From the NCBI RefSeq assembly GCF_014217565.1, contig NZ_CP043661.1, positions 4,712,001 through 4,776,000 of the forward strand: a stretch of DNA of 64,000 nt, written 5' to 3'. The notes below the pieces were generated by a model that worked only from the letters and a program-made list of their open reading frames with translations, did not search any database and was not told where the DNA came from. This stretch comes from Kribbella qitaiheensis. Lineage in GTDB: Bacteria; Actinomycetota; Actinomycetes; Propionibacteriales; Kribbellaceae. The position numbers were made by a program, and so were the translations under genes. Positions 26,084-34,493 of the stretch are shown piece by piece (within the stretch, counting starts at the first letter, position 1; every line of letters starts with the position of its first letter).

Positions 26084-27061
26084 ATGGACAACATTTCCCG
26101 CCGTGGGCTGCTCACCGGAGCCGGCGCGATCCTCGCCGCCGGCTCGCTCGGAGCCCCCACTGCCGTCGCCCGCCCTGTCCGTACCGATGCGCTCACTCCG
26201 ACCAAGCGGTTCAAGATGAGCGCGACCACCAACGAGTTCTTCCGCTCCAAGCCGTTGTGGGGCCCGACCGTGATGCAGTCGTTCGCGTTCGACACCCCGA
26301 ACAACCGGCTGTTCACCGGGCAACTGCGGTCCGGCACCGTCGAGAACAGCGGTGACCTGACCCTGAGCCAGCTCAGCTTCTCCGGCACCGTGCTCGGGCA
26401 CATGTACCTGACCGGCTTCGGGCACGCCGTCTCGATCGGCGCCGAGGCGGTCGGCGGTACGACGTACATCTGGACCGAGACCGACGCCGACACCACGAAC
26501 GGGCGGGGCCGGCAGATCGCCCGCTTCCCGTGGCAGAACGGCGCCACCCTGACGAAGGATTCGGCCTCGCTGAAGAAGTGGAAGCCGGTGTCGAACGGCA
26601 GCGTCTTCACGCCCGCCGTCGACCAGCGCTACGGCCGGCTCGGCGTGCGCTACTCGTTGTCGGACGGCATGCACATCAACGTCTACTCGCTGGCAGCCGC
26701 GCGGGCGGGTGACTTCTCGACCGTGCTCGAGTCCTTCAAGCAGCCCGCGCTGACCGCCGGGGTCGACTTCCAGGGCTGGACTCTCTACGGCTCGTACGCC
26801 TATTTCTGGGAAGGCGAGGCCTACCCCGGTGCACCGGACGAGACCAAGGCGAACTCGAAGCTGTGGTGCTACGACATCAACGCCGGAAAGATCGTCGACT
26901 CGTTCCTCACCCTGGCCGGCAAGAGCCTGACCTATCGCGAGGCCGAGGGAATGGCGGTCTACGGCTCCACCGACGCGACCGCCCGCCTGTACTTCGGCTT
27001 CGCCTCCGGCGTCACCGGCGACCGCCGCGCCAACCTCTTCTACCGCAACGACCTCGTCTGA
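26084..27061 (+). CDS. Tat-exported beta-propeller protein (P68 RBP/TagC-like)
   Basis: 325 residues. The N-terminus MDNISRRGLLTGAGAILAAG is a twin-arginine signal, with likely cleavage after VAR/VA near residue 27-30. The mature part has repeated blades: VMQSFAFDTPNNRLFTGQL, GDLTLSQLSFSGTVLGHM, GHAVSIGAEAVGGTTYIWTE and REAEGMAVYGSTDATARLYFG. This is the TagC/phage receptor-binding-protein-like propeller found in many actinobacterial secreted proteins, often annotated as teichoic-acid protein C or phage baseplate protein. Its role outside the cell is unknown. A strong bidirectional hairpin separates it from upp. Confidence 0.8.
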   Translation: MDNISRRGLLTGAGAILAAGSLGAPTAVARPVRTDALTPTKRFKMSATTNEFFRSKPLWGPTVMQSFAFDTPNNRLFTGQLRSGTVENSGDLTLSQLSFSGTVLGHMYLTGFGHAVSIGAEAVGGTTYIWTETDADTTNGRGRQIARFPWQNGATLTKDSASLKKWKPVSNGSVFTPAVDQRYGRLGVRYSLSDGMHINVYSLAAARAGDFSTVLESFKQPALTAGVDFQGWTLYGSYAYFWEGEAYPGAPDETKANSKLWCYDINAGKIVDSFLTLAGKSLTYREAEGMAVYGSTDATARLYFGFASGVTGDRRANLFYRNDLV

Positions 27062-27065
27062 TCCC

Positions 27066-27114
27066 TTACGTCCGAAGAAGTGGAGCAGACGTCCCTCCAC
27101 TTCTTCGGACGTAA
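27066..27114. terminator. 20-bp perfect hairpin between convergent genes
   Basis: Arms at 27066-27085 and 27095-27114 are perfectly complementary over 20 bp, with a 9-nt loop. It lies between the stop of the propeller gene and the stop of upp, so it is a bidirectional terminator. The core cgtccgaag is shared with the hairpin at 38025. Confidence 0.88.
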
Positions 27115-27118
27115 GCGG

Positions 27119-27760
27119 CTACTGGGCTACGCCGTAGAGGCGGTCGCCGGCGTCGCCGAGGCCGGGGACGATGTAGCCCTTCTCGTTCAGGTGCGAGTCC
27201 ATGCCGGCGATGACCAGGTTGACCGGGATGGGCAGGTCGGCCAGCTCGGCCTCGATCCGCGCGACGCCCTCAGGCGCCGCGAGCAGGCAGATCGCGGTGA
27301 TGTGGTCGGCACCGCGATCGACCAGGAACCGGATCGCCGCCGCCAGCGTGCCGCCGGTCGCGAGCATCGGGTCGAGCACGTAGCACTGGCGGCCGGACAG
27401 GTCCTCGGGCAGCCGTTCGGCGTACGTCGAGGCGGCCAGCGTCTCCTCGTTCCGGATCATCCCGAGGAAGCCCACCTCGGCCGTCGGCAGCAGCCGCGAC
27501 ATCCCCTCGAGCATCCCGAGACCGGCCCGCAGGATCGGTACGACGAGCGGCTTCGGCGACGTCAGCCGGATCCCCTCCGCCGACGCGACCGGCGTGGTGA
27601 CGGTGATCGGGCCGGTCCGGACGTCCCGGGTCGCCTCGTACGCGAGCAGCGTGACGAGTTCCTCGGTCAGCCGCCGGAAGGTCGGCGAATCCGTCCGCTC
27701 GTCCCGCAGCGTGGTGAGCTTGTGGGCGACGAGCGGATGGTCCACGACGAGGATCTGCAT
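27119..27760 (-). CDS. upp: Uracil phosphoribosyltransferase
   Basis: 213 residues, salvaging uracil with PRPP to UMP. It has the family start MQILVVDHPLVAHKLTTLRD, KPLVVPILRAGLGMLEGM, the PRPP loop YVLDPMLATGGTL and the uracil-binding end PGLGDAGDRLYG. ATG is at 27760. It is monocistronic, facing the 56-residue small gene across about 150 bp. Length and motifs are canonical for bacterial Upp. Confidence 0.96.
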   Translation of the reverse strand: MQILVVDHPLVAHKLTTLRDERTDSPTFRRLTEELVTLLAYEATRDVRTGPITVTTPVASAEGIRLTSPKPLVVPILRAGLGMLEGMSRLLPTAEVGFLGMIRNEETLAASTYAERLPEDLSGRQCYVLDPMLATGGTLAAAIRFLVDRGADHITAICLLAAPEGVARIEAELADLPIPVNLVIAGMDSHLNEKGYIVPGLGDAGDRLYGVAQ

Positions 27761-27906
27761 GTGCCGAACGCTACCGTCGGCGATTCGTTCCGTGAAAGCC
27801 GCGGCCCTTTTAGGATTGCAGTGCAGCCCGGAACAGGGCAGTCGATTTAGGCCGGTCGGCTCCCGCCCCGGGGCGCCTTTCCCGAACCGACGAGGATGGT
27901 GCCGCC

Positions 27907-28077
27907 GTGCCCGAGAACACCGGGAAGTCACCCGAACAACTCGACCGCCTCCGCCGCCGCGCCGCCTTCCTCCGCGAACTCGAAGAGGCCCGCGCCCTCC
28001 GCGCCCGGATCTTCCCCCGCCGAGCCAAGGTCCGCTACCTCCGCGCGGCCATGCGCCGAGCCACCTACCACCACTGA
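27907..28077 (+). CDS. Small conserved-looking basic protein, 56 residues
   Basis: GTG 27907 opens a short frame to TGA 28077: VPENTGKSPEQLDRLRRRAA, then FLRELEEARALRARIFPRRA, then KVRYLRAAMRRATYHH. It is strongly helical and Arg-rich (about one third basic). It resembles the short LRRRAxFLRELREAxxLRxR proteins I recall from other actinobacteria. Codon third positions are GC-biased throughout. It precedes the tadA operon by about 145 bp. No function is known; RNA or ribosome binding is conceivable from the charge only. Confidence 0.6.
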   Translation: MPENTGKSPEQLDRLRRRAAFLRELEEARALRARIFPRRAKVRYLRAAMRRATYHH

Positions 28078-28222
28078 GTGGCCGGAACCCGGCGTACGGA
28101 GAGTGAGTGGTGGTGCCCGAGAGCTACGGTGAAGTCACCGTGGGTCAATCGGAGCGGCACCGATACCTCGTCGAGACCGTGGACACTCCCCACCGGCTGC
28201 GGGAGTCTGCGACCATGAATCC

Positions 28223-28723
28223 GTGTCTGATCCCACGGCTGGGCCGATGACCACCACCGAACTCGACTTCGCGGTCGCCGCATACGCAGAGGACGGGGTC
28301 TGGACGGTCACTCCGCTGGTACTGCGCGGGGAGCCGGATCTGTCCGAGCTGGTCTCGGCGCTGCGGCGCTATCCCGGTGAGTCGGGGGTGATCGGGATGA
28401 TCTCGATCGACGAGGACTTCTTCATCGTGCTCCGCGTGATCGGCGGCCGGGCCCGGCTGCTGATGTCGGACGTGACGGCGGCGACCGAATGGCCGCTGGC
28501 CAAGCAGGTGCTGGACGAGCTCGACATCCCGCTCGCCGATGACGACGAGGAGCAGGTCCCGGCCGGCGATCTCGGCATCATCGCGGACCTCGGGATGAGC
28601 GCGATGGACCTCGGTGCGCTGATCGACGACGTCGACCTGTACCCGGAGGAGATGCTCGAGGAGATCGCCGACGCACTCGGCTTCGGCAACCAGTTCCACG
28701 AGGCGATCGAAGCCATTGGCTAG
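28223..28723 (+). CDS. tRNA adenosine deaminase-associated protein
   Basis: 166 residues, the actinobacterial protein always found directly before tadA. Typical segments are ELDFAVAAYAEDGVWTVTPL, LSELVSALRRYPGESGVIGM, DEDFFIVLRVIGGRARLLMSD, the acidic DDDEEQVPAGDLGI and LGMSAMDLGALIDDVDLYPEEML. The start is GTG 28223 or ATG 28247. It overlaps tadA by 8 bp (stop 28721-28723, tadA TTG 28716), so the two are coupled. The mechanism is unknown; the strict linkage suggests a helper of TadA. Confidence 0.9.
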   Translation: MSDPTAGPMTTTELDFAVAAYAEDGVWTVTPLVLRGEPDLSELVSALRRYPGESGVIGMISIDEDFFIVLRVIGGRARLLMSDVTAATEWPLAKQVLDELDIPLADDDEEQVPAGDLGIIADLGMSAMDLGALIDDVDLYPEEMLEEIADALGFGNQFHEAIEAIG

Positions 28724-29183
28724 CCCGCTGGTGAACAAGCGCTGGGCCGAGCTGATGGGCCTGGCGCTGGCGGAAGCCGAGTTGGCCGGCTCCGACGTGC
28801 CGATCGGGGCGGTGGTGGTGGACGCCGACGGCCAGGTGATCGGCCGCGGCCACAACGAGCGCGAGGAGACCGGTGACCCGACCGCGCACGCCGAGGTACT
28901 GGCGATCCGCGAGGCGGCCCGGCACGTCGGCGAATGGCGGCTGACCGGCTGCACACTGATCGTCACGCTGGAGCCCTGCACGATGTGCGCGGGGGCGATC
29001 GTGCTCGCCCGGCTGGACCGGCTGGTGTTCGCCGCGTACGACGAGAAGGCCGGCGCGGTGGGGTCGCTGTGGGACGTCGTACGGGACCGCAGACTGAACC
29101 ACAGACCCGAGGTCGTGAGCGGCGTGATGGCCGACGAGGCGGGCGCGAGGCTACGCGATTTCTTCACAGGCCATAGGTCTTGA
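28716..29183 (+). CDS. tadA: tRNA(Arg) adenosine-34 deaminase
   Basis: 155 residues. Zinc deaminase converting A34 to inosine in tRNA-Arg(ACG). Catalytic residues are visible: H58-A-E60 (PTAHAEVLAIREAAR) and C88-T-M-C91 (TLEPCTMCAGAIV). The start is TTG 28716 in the end of the preceding gene; the body NKRWAELMGLALAEAELAGS is standard. It stands just before tRNA-Ser(CGA). Confidence 0.95.
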   Translation: MASPLVNKRWAELMGLALAEAELAGSDVPIGAVVVDADGQVIGRGHNEREETGDPTAHAEVLAIREAARHVGEWRLTGCTLIVTLEPCTMCAGAIVLARLDRLVFAAYDEKAGAVGSLWDVVRDRRLNHRPEVVSGVMADEAGARLRDFFTGHRS

Positions 29184-29197
29184 TAGCCTCTGCGGCG

Positions 29198-29284
29198 GTG
29201 GCGTGTCCGAGCGGCCGAAGGAGCGCGCCTCGAAAGCGCGTGAAGGGTACCCCCCTTCCGAGGGTTCAAATCCCTCCGCCACCG
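29198..29284 (+). tRNA. tRNA-Ser(CGA)
   Basis: An 87-nt class II tRNA. The acceptor arms GGTGGCG / CGCCACC pair perfectly with discriminator G. The anticodon stem GCGCGCCTCGAAAGCGCG has loop CT-CGA-AA, anticodon CGA. There is a long variable arm (GGGTACCCCCCTTCC region) and a TTCAAAT T-loop. CCA is encoded at 29285-29287. It reads UCG serine codons. Confidence 0.96.
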
Positions 29285-29311
29285 CCAACCACCCCCGGGT
29301 GGCAGAAACAC

Positions 29312-29354
29312 CGAGGACCCTGATGCCGTGTGACGCGTCAGGGTCCTCGCTTTT
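29312..29354 (+). terminator. Rho-independent terminator after tRNA-Ser
   Basis: A 12-bp perfect stem CGAGGACCCTGA (29312-29323) / TCAGGGTCCTCG (29338-29349) is followed by CTTTT. Confidence 0.92.
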
Positions 29355-29456
29355 CCAAAACGCCACGCCTTTCCCTCAGCTTTTTGCTTCGTGCCGTGAT
29401 TCGTTGCCGGAGGCACGGCTCCACTAAGCTGCAGTCCCCGACCCGAGAGGGCCGCT

Positions 29457-30965
29457 GTGGACGTCACGGAACTTGACCGCATCCTGCTCGCCGGCGCCGC
29501 GGTGCTGCTGGTGGCGATCGTCGCCGTGCGGCTGTCCGGGCGGTTGGGTCTTCCGTCGCTGCTGATCTACCTCGGCATGGGCGTGCTGCTCGGGGAATCC
29601 GGCCTCGGCGTCCAGTTCGAGGACGCGCGGCTCGCGCACGCGCTCGGGTTCGCCGCGCTGGTGATCATCCTCACCGAGGGCGGCCTGACCACCCGGTGGA
29701 ACGAGGTCCGCCCGGTGATGCCGCTAGGCGTAGTACTGGCGACCGTCGGCGTAGCAGTCAGCGTCAGCGTGGTCGCCTGCGTCGCCCACTACGTGCTCGG
29801 CCTGGACTGGCAGATCTCCGTCCTGCTTGGCGCCGTCACGTCGCCCACCGACGCCGCAGCGGTCTTCTCCGTACTGCGCCGCGTCCCGATCCGCCCGCGT
29901 CTTCGTGGCGCACTGGAAGCCGAGTCCGGCCTCAACGACGCCCCGACCGTGCTCCTGGTGACGCTGGTGAGCACCGGCGGCGTCGGTGAGAAGGGTCTCT
30001 GGCACTTCACCGGCCTGGTCGTCTACGAGCTCGTCGTGGGCGCCCTGTTCGGCCTACTCGTCGGCTGGCTCGCGGTGATTCTCCTCCGCCGCGTGGCCCT
30101 CAGCTCAGCCGGTCTGTATCCACTCGCGATCGTCTCCCTGGCCTTCATCTCGTACGCCGGGGGCAGCGTGCTCCTGCACGTCTCCGGGTTCGCGGCCGTC
30201 TACGTGACCAGCCTGGTCATCGGGAAGGCCGATCTGCCGCACCGGATCGCGACTCGGTCCTTCGTCGACGGGTTCGCCTGGCTCGCCCAGATCGGGCTCT
30301 TCGTCATGCTCGGGCTGCTCGCCTCGCCGAGCCGGATCCGGCTGAACGACGTACTGGTGGCGCTCGTGATCGGGATCGCGGTGACGGTGGTCGGCCGGTT
30401 CGCGGCGGTGACGATCTCGGCGACGCCGTTCCGGATCCCCTGGAGCGAGCAGACGTTCATCGCCTGGGCGGGCCTTCGTGGTGCGGTCCCGATCGTCCTG
30501 GCGACGATCCCGTTGGCCGAGCAGGTCCCGCAGGCGGACAGGGTGTTCGACGTCGTGTTCGTACTCGTCCTGCTCTTCACGCTGTTGCAGGGCCCGTCGC
30601 TACCTTGGCTGGCCAAGCGGCTGAAAGTCCTCGACGACAACGCCGCACACGAGGTCGACATCGACGTCGCACCGCTGGAATCCCTCGGCGCGGACATGCT
30701 CCAGGTCCAAATCCCGAGCGAGTCGCGCCTGGCCGGTGTAGAGATCGGTGAACTCAGATTGCCGGCGGGCGTCTCGGTCTCCCTGGTCATCCGCGGCCAG
30801 CAGGCATTCGTCCCCGAGCGCCGCACCGTACTCCGAGCAGGTGACGCCGTCCTCGTAGTCGCCCCAAGCCCACTCCGCGAACAAACAGTCCGCCGGCTCC
30901 GCGCAGTCAGCCGAGCCGGCCGCCTAGCCGGCTGGTTCGGCGAACGAGGCCGCGAACAAACCTGA
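29457..30965 (+). CDS. Potassium/proton antiporter (CPA1, NhaP2/CvrA-like)
   Basis: 502 residues. About 12 membrane helices occupy residues 1-390, including LIYLGMGVLLGESGLG, VTSPTDAAAVFSVLRRV and ESGLNDAPTVLLVTLV (ion-binding Asp in the ND motif). The cytosolic tail at about 400-485 is a TrkA-C/RCK_C domain (VQIPSESRLAGVEIGELRLP, RRTVLRAGDAVLVVAPS). It exchanges K+ (or Na+) for H+ and is probably gated by a nucleotide bound to the RCK domain. GTG 29457 is the start; it is monocistronic after the tRNA terminator. The arrangement tm-antiporter plus RCK_C matches NhaP2-type proteins. Confidence 0.9.
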   Translation: MDVTELDRILLAGAAVLLVAIVAVRLSGRLGLPSLLIYLGMGVLLGESGLGVQFEDARLAHALGFAALVIILTEGGLTTRWNEVRPVMPLGVVLATVGVAVSVSVVACVAHYVLGLDWQISVLLGAVTSPTDAAAVFSVLRRVPIRPRLRGALEAESGLNDAPTVLLVTLVSTGGVGEKGLWHFTGLVVYELVVGALFGLLVGWLAVILLRRVALSSAGLYPLAIVSLAFISYAGGSVLLHVSGFAAVYVTSLVIGKADLPHRIATRSFVDGFAWLAQIGLFVMLGLLASPSRIRLNDVLVALVIGIAVTVVGRFAAVTISATPFRIPWSEQTFIAWAGLRGAVPIVLATIPLAEQVPQADRVFDVVFVLVLLFTLLQGPSLPWLAKRLKVLDDNAAHEVDIDVAPLESLGADMLQVQIPSESRLAGVEIGELRLPAGVSVSLVIRGQQAFVPERRTVLRAGDAVLVVAPSPLREQTVRRLRAVSRAGRLAGWFGERGREQT

Positions 30966-30980
30966 TCCCCCGGCGAGCTG

Positions 30981-31541
30981 CTAGTTCGGGTTTTCGCCGG
31001 AGGGGATGGACTGGCTGGGGCGGATCGAGGGGAGGCAGACCATGCTGTCCGTCGGGACCGCGATGGAGGCGACGCCGCGGTTGTTCAGGCGGGTGTACTT
31101 GACGCCTACGACGAGGTCGACGGTGTGGTCGCCGCGGTCGTCGCCGACCTTCTCCGGCACCTGGCTCAGCTGGCCGAGGACCAGTCGCAGCTCGGGTGAG
31201 TCCGCTGCCGCGCCGCGGACGGCGACGACGTCGATCTTGTCGCCCTTCGGCTCGTTCGCGACCTTGTGAACGTTGAAGCCGCGCTTGCGGAGCTCCTCGG
31301 CGGCCCGCTGTGCCGTTCCGGACCTGGCGCCGCCGTTGTAGACGTTGACCACGACCTGCTTCGGCACCAGCCGGTTGTTCGGCAGTTTCTGCTCGACACA
31401 GTTCTGCTCGGCGCTGCTGTTCGTCAGCGAGTTCCAGCCCCACCAGACGCCGCCGATCAGCACGGCCAGCAGGATCACCATCGTGATCGGCGTCCGCCAG
31501 TGGATCGGGTGTGGCCGTGGCTGCGGCCGCAGAGCGCTCAT
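30981..31541 (-). CDS. LytR_C-domain membrane-anchored protein
   Basis: 186 residues. A short cytosolic Pro/His-rich start is followed by one membrane helix (TPITMVILLAVLIGGVWWGW, about 18-37). The extracellular LytR cell-envelope C-terminal domain reads VVVNVYNGGARSGTAQRAAEELRKRGFNV, then DKIDVVAVRGAA and TVDLVVGVKYTRL. Stand-alone LytR_C proteins are envelope-associated but lack the LCP catalytic domain. It is read away from the conserved 97-residue gene just upstream (24 bp gap), likely one operon. Function is unknown. Confidence 0.85.
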   Translation of the reverse strand: MSALRPQPRPHPIHWRTPITMVILLAVLIGGVWWGWNSLTNSSAEQNCVEQKLPNNRLVPKQVVVNVYNGGARSGTAQRAAEELRKRGFNVHKVANEPKGDKIDVVAVRGAAADSPELRLVLGQLSQVPEKVGDDRGDHTVDLVVGVKYTRLNNRGVASIAVPTDSMVCLPSIRPSQSIPSGENPN

Positions 31542-31565
31542 CTTTCAGTCCCCCGACTCATTCAG

Positions 31566-31859
31566 CTACTCCACGACCAGGACCCGGGCGTGCAGGACCA
31601 GGCGCTGCTGCAGAGCGGCACGAAGCGCGCGGTGCAGACCGTCCTCCAGATACATCTCGCCCTTGAACTCGACCACGTGCGCGAACAGATCGCCGTAGAA
31701 GGTCGAGTCCTCGTCGAGCAGCGCGTTCAGGTCGAGAGTGCCCTTGGTGGTGACGAGCTGGTCCAGCCGCACCTGCCTCGGAGGCAGCACAGACCAGTCC
31801 TTCGGCTTGTACCCATGGTCCGGGTACGGCCGCTCCTCCCCGACGCGCTTGAAGATCAC
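31566..31859 (-). CDS. Conserved actinobacterial ParB-like-fold small protein (often labelled VapB-like)
   Basis: 97 residues from GTG 31859. It opens VIFKRVGEERPYPDHGYKP and contains PPRQVRLDQLVTTKGTLDLNALL, then DSTFYGDLFAHVVEFKGEMY and LEDGLHRALRAALQQR. The strand-turn-helix DG(L)HR resembles ParB/sulfiredoxin-type DGxHR motifs. Close relatives sit beside LytR_C genes in many actinobacteria. Databases sometimes call it a VapB antitoxin, but no VapC toxin is nearby and the motif does not look like a DNA-binding antitoxin. The upstream open frame to 31910 is not supported. Confidence 0.75.
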   Translation of the reverse strand: MIFKRVGEERPYPDHGYKPKDWSVLPPRQVRLDQLVTTKGTLDLNALLDEDSTFYGDLFAHVVEFKGEMYLEDGLHRALRAALQQRLVLHARVLVVE

Positions 31860-31992
31860 CCACCGAAGTCTAGCCACAGAAGAGGTCTCGCGAGTCGTCG
31901 GGAATGTCACCGGGAAACTCGCCGGTTCGACTCAACCTTTCGGGGCGCTCAGACGTCCAATGGGGTTAAGTGCTGAAACAGGGGGTGCTGTG

Positions 31993-32697
31993 ATGAAGAC
32001 ACTGAGCAGGCTGGGCGTGGGGGCGGCCGCACTGGTGGTCGCGATCGCCGGTGCGACGATCCCGGCGAGCGCGCTGACCGTCGCGCAGAACAAGGCGGCC
32101 CAGACCCGTCTGAACAACCTCGGCTGTACGTCAGGCCCGGTCGACGGCAAGGTCGGCGCGATGACCCAGGCCGCGACCACCAGGTTCCAGTCGGCCAGCA
32201 AGCTGACGCAGAACGGCTCACTCGCCGGTACGACGTACTCGCGGCTGATGGCCACGTCGGCGAAGCGCTGCGATGTCCGGGCGGTGCCGGCCGGGACCGG
32301 CGGCGGTCGCCGGATCGTCCTCAGCCAGTCGCAGAACTGGCTCTGGCTGATCGATGCCCAGGGCAAAGTCGTGCGCCAGGGCGGCGTCATCGACAACCCG
32401 GCCTACCTCGACCCGGGGACGTACACGTCCGGGTCGAAATGCGGCCGGGCCGGCCGGATCAAGCGGAACACCGACGGCGGCAGCCTCTACCTGAACAACT
32501 TCGTCCGGTTCGCGTCCTGCGGGATCGGCTTCCACCAGATCCCGACGTACAAGTCGAACGGGGCCCAGATCCACGCCGACTGGCTGCTCGGGACCAACTC
32601 GCGCGCCTCGCACGGCTGCATCCGGGTCTCCAAGTCGATGTCGGACACCATCTGGTCCTTCACGACCGGTGCGACCAAGGTCGTCGTGATTCGCTGA
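31993..32697 (+). CDS. Secreted L,D-transpeptidase with peptidoglycan-binding domain
   Basis: 234 residues. A signal peptide ends near TIPASA (about 26). A PG_binding_1 domain follows (AAQTRLNNLGCTSGPVDGKVGAMTQAATTRFQ). The YkuD catalytic domain has RIVLSQSQNWLWLIDAQGKVV, GFHQIP and the active-site motif SHGCIRVS (His207, Cys209). It can make 3-3 cross-links or modify peptidoglycan outside the membrane. ATG 31993 starts the signal peptide; the long frame upstream to 31738 is antisense to the neighbour. It is divergent from the 97-residue gene. Confidence 0.92.
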   Translation: MKTLSRLGVGAAALVVAIAGATIPASALTVAQNKAAQTRLNNLGCTSGPVDGKVGAMTQAATTRFQSASKLTQNGSLAGTTYSRLMATSAKRCDVRAVPAGTGGGRRIVLSQSQNWLWLIDAQGKVVRQGGVIDNPAYLDPGTYTSGSKCGRAGRIKRNTDGGSLYLNNFVRFASCGIGFHQIPTYKSNGAQIHADWLLGTNSRASHGCIRVSKSMSDTIWSFTTGATKVVVIR

Positions 32698-32773
32698 CCC
32701 CGAAAGTCACGCAACCGCATTAGCATGCCGAGCGCAGGGAAAGAAGTTTCCGTTCGCTCGTGAAAGGCATGAC

Positions 32774-34315
32774 ATGGCCGAGACACCCGACGTCGTGGGG
32801 ACCGTCAAGCAGGGGTACGCGTTCGAGGGGCCGGCCATCGAGCTGGGCGCGCTGCTGGTGGACGGCGAGCCGAAGCCTGACGCGGCCGTCCGGATCCCGC
32901 TGTCGATGGTGAACCGGCACGGCCTGGTCGCCGGCGCCACCGGTACCGGTAAGACGAAGACGCTGCAGCTGATGGCCGAGCAGCTCTCGGCGGCCGGGGT
33001 GGCGGTGTTCGCCGCGGACATCAAGGGCGACCTGTCCGGCGTCTCGCAGCCCGGTCAGGAGAACGAGAAGCTGCTGGCCCGGACCAAGACGATCGGCCAG
33101 GAGTGGACCGCGACCGGCTTCCCGACCGAGTTCTACGCGCTCGGCGGCCAGGGCACCGGTATCCCGGTCCGCGCCACCATCACCTCGTTCGGTCCGGTAC
33201 TGCTGTCGAAGGTGCTCGGACTGAACGACGTCCAGGAGTCCTCGCTCGGGCTGATCTTCCACTACGCCGACTCGCAGGGCCTGACGCTGCTCGACCTGAA
33301 GGACCTGCGCGCGGTCATCACGCACCTGACCAGCGACGAGGGCAAGGGTGATCTGAAGGACCTCGGCGGGTTGTCGGCCGCGACGGCCGGGGTGATCCTG
33401 CGCTCGCTGATCGGGTTCGCCGACCAGGGTGCCGAGGCGTTCTTCGGTGAGCCGGAGTTCGACACCGCCGACCTGATGCAGGCTCGCGACGGCAAGGGCG
33501 TCATCTCGCTGCTCGAGCTGCCGAACCTGCAGGACCGGCCGGCGCTGTTCTCCACCTTCCTGATGTGGCTGCTCGCGGACCTGTTCCACGACCTGCCCGA
33601 GGTCGGCGACGTGGACAAGCCGAAGCTGGTGTTCTTCTTCGACGAGGCGCACCTGCTGTTCGCGGACGCGTCGAAGGCGTTCCTGAGCTCGATCGCGCAG
33701 ACCGTCCGGCTGATCCGGTCGAAGGGCGTCGGCGTCTTCTTCGTCACGCAGACCCCGAAGGACGTGCCCGACGACGTACTGGCGCAGCTCGGTTCGCGGG
33801 TCCAGCACCAGCTCCGGGCGCACACGCCGAACGACGCGAAGGCGTTGAAGGCGACGGTCTCGACCTTCCCGACCTCGTCGTACGACCTGGCCGAGGTGCT
33901 CACCCAGCTGGGGATCGGCGAGGCGATCGTGACGGTGATGAACGAGAAGGGCGCGCCGACGCCGGTCGCCTGGACCCGGCTCCGCGCGCCGCAGTCGCTG
34001 ATGGCGCCGGCGACGGCCGAGCAGCTGACCGCCGCGGTGCAGGGGTCGCAGTTCAACGCGAAGTACTCGCAGCTGATCGACCGCGAGTCGGCGTACGAGA
34101 AGCTGGCGGCGGCCGTGCAAGCAGGTGCGGCGCAGGCCGAGGCCGAGAAGCAGGACCAGCCCGCCCCGGAGCCGAAGGCGGCCCCGCGCCCGCAGAAGCA
34201 CGAGAAGTCCATGGTCGAACAGGTCGTCGGCTCCTCGGCCTTCAAGCAGTTCGCCCGTACGGCGGGCCGCGAGATCGTCCGAGGCCTCTTCGGCGCCGCC
34301 CGCCGCAAACGCTGA
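32774..34315 (+). CDS. HerA-like/DUF853 P-loop ATPase
   Basis: 513 residues. The Walker A motif is GATGTGKTKTL (Lys60) and Walker B LVFFFDEAHLLF near residue 285-296. The Arg-rich sensor region is QTVRLIRSKGVGVFFVTQTP. This is the DUF853 branch of HerA/FtsK-type ATPases, annotated as helicase HerA-like. The C-terminal 80 residues are charged and Ala-rich, ending in a helix FKQFARTAGREIVRGLFGAA. No NurA nuclease neighbour is present, so a DNA-end-resection role is not supported by context. A strong terminator follows. Confidence 0.9.
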   Translation: MAETPDVVGTVKQGYAFEGPAIELGALLVDGEPKPDAAVRIPLSMVNRHGLVAGATGTGKTKTLQLMAEQLSAAGVAVFAADIKGDLSGVSQPGQENEKLLARTKTIGQEWTATGFPTEFYALGGQGTGIPVRATITSFGPVLLSKVLGLNDVQESSLGLIFHYADSQGLTLLDLKDLRAVITHLTSDEGKGDLKDLGGLSAATAGVILRSLIGFADQGAEAFFGEPEFDTADLMQARDGKGVISLLELPNLQDRPALFSTFLMWLLADLFHDLPEVGDVDKPKLVFFFDEAHLLFADASKAFLSSIAQTVRLIRSKGVGVFFVTQTPKDVPDDVLAQLGSRVQHQLRAHTPNDAKALKATVSTFPTSSYDLAEVLTQLGIGEAIVTVMNEKGAPTPVAWTRLRAPQSLMAPATAEQLTAAVQGSQFNAKYSQLIDRESAYEKLAAAVQAGAAQAEAEKQDQPAPEPKAAPRPQKHEKSMVEQVVGSSAFKQFARTAGREIVRGLFGAARRKR

Positions 34316-34333
34316 CCGACCCGTACTACTTCG

Positions 34334-34362
34334 CGCGCCGCGGCCGGCAAGGCCGCGGCGCG
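34334..34362 (+). terminator. GC-rich hairpin terminator after the HerA-like gene
   Basis: A 12-bp perfect stem CGCGCCGCGGCC / GGCCGCGGCGCG with loop GGCAA. Confidence 0.85.
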
Positions 34363-34493
34363 GCCCTCGGTGATCGATGATCGTTGATCAAACGACTGAA
34401 TTCTCAACGAACTGACTTCGTTTCCAACTCGTCATCGCCACCGCGCCGTCGCGGATTGGGACCGACCCCTTACAGGTCGTACCGTGGGAACTG

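Noticed and set aside
31566..31859. VapB antitoxin of a toxin-antitoxin pair
   Set aside because: No PIN-domain toxin is adjacent, and the DGxHR-like sequence resembles a ParB-like fold more than a DNA-binding antitoxin.
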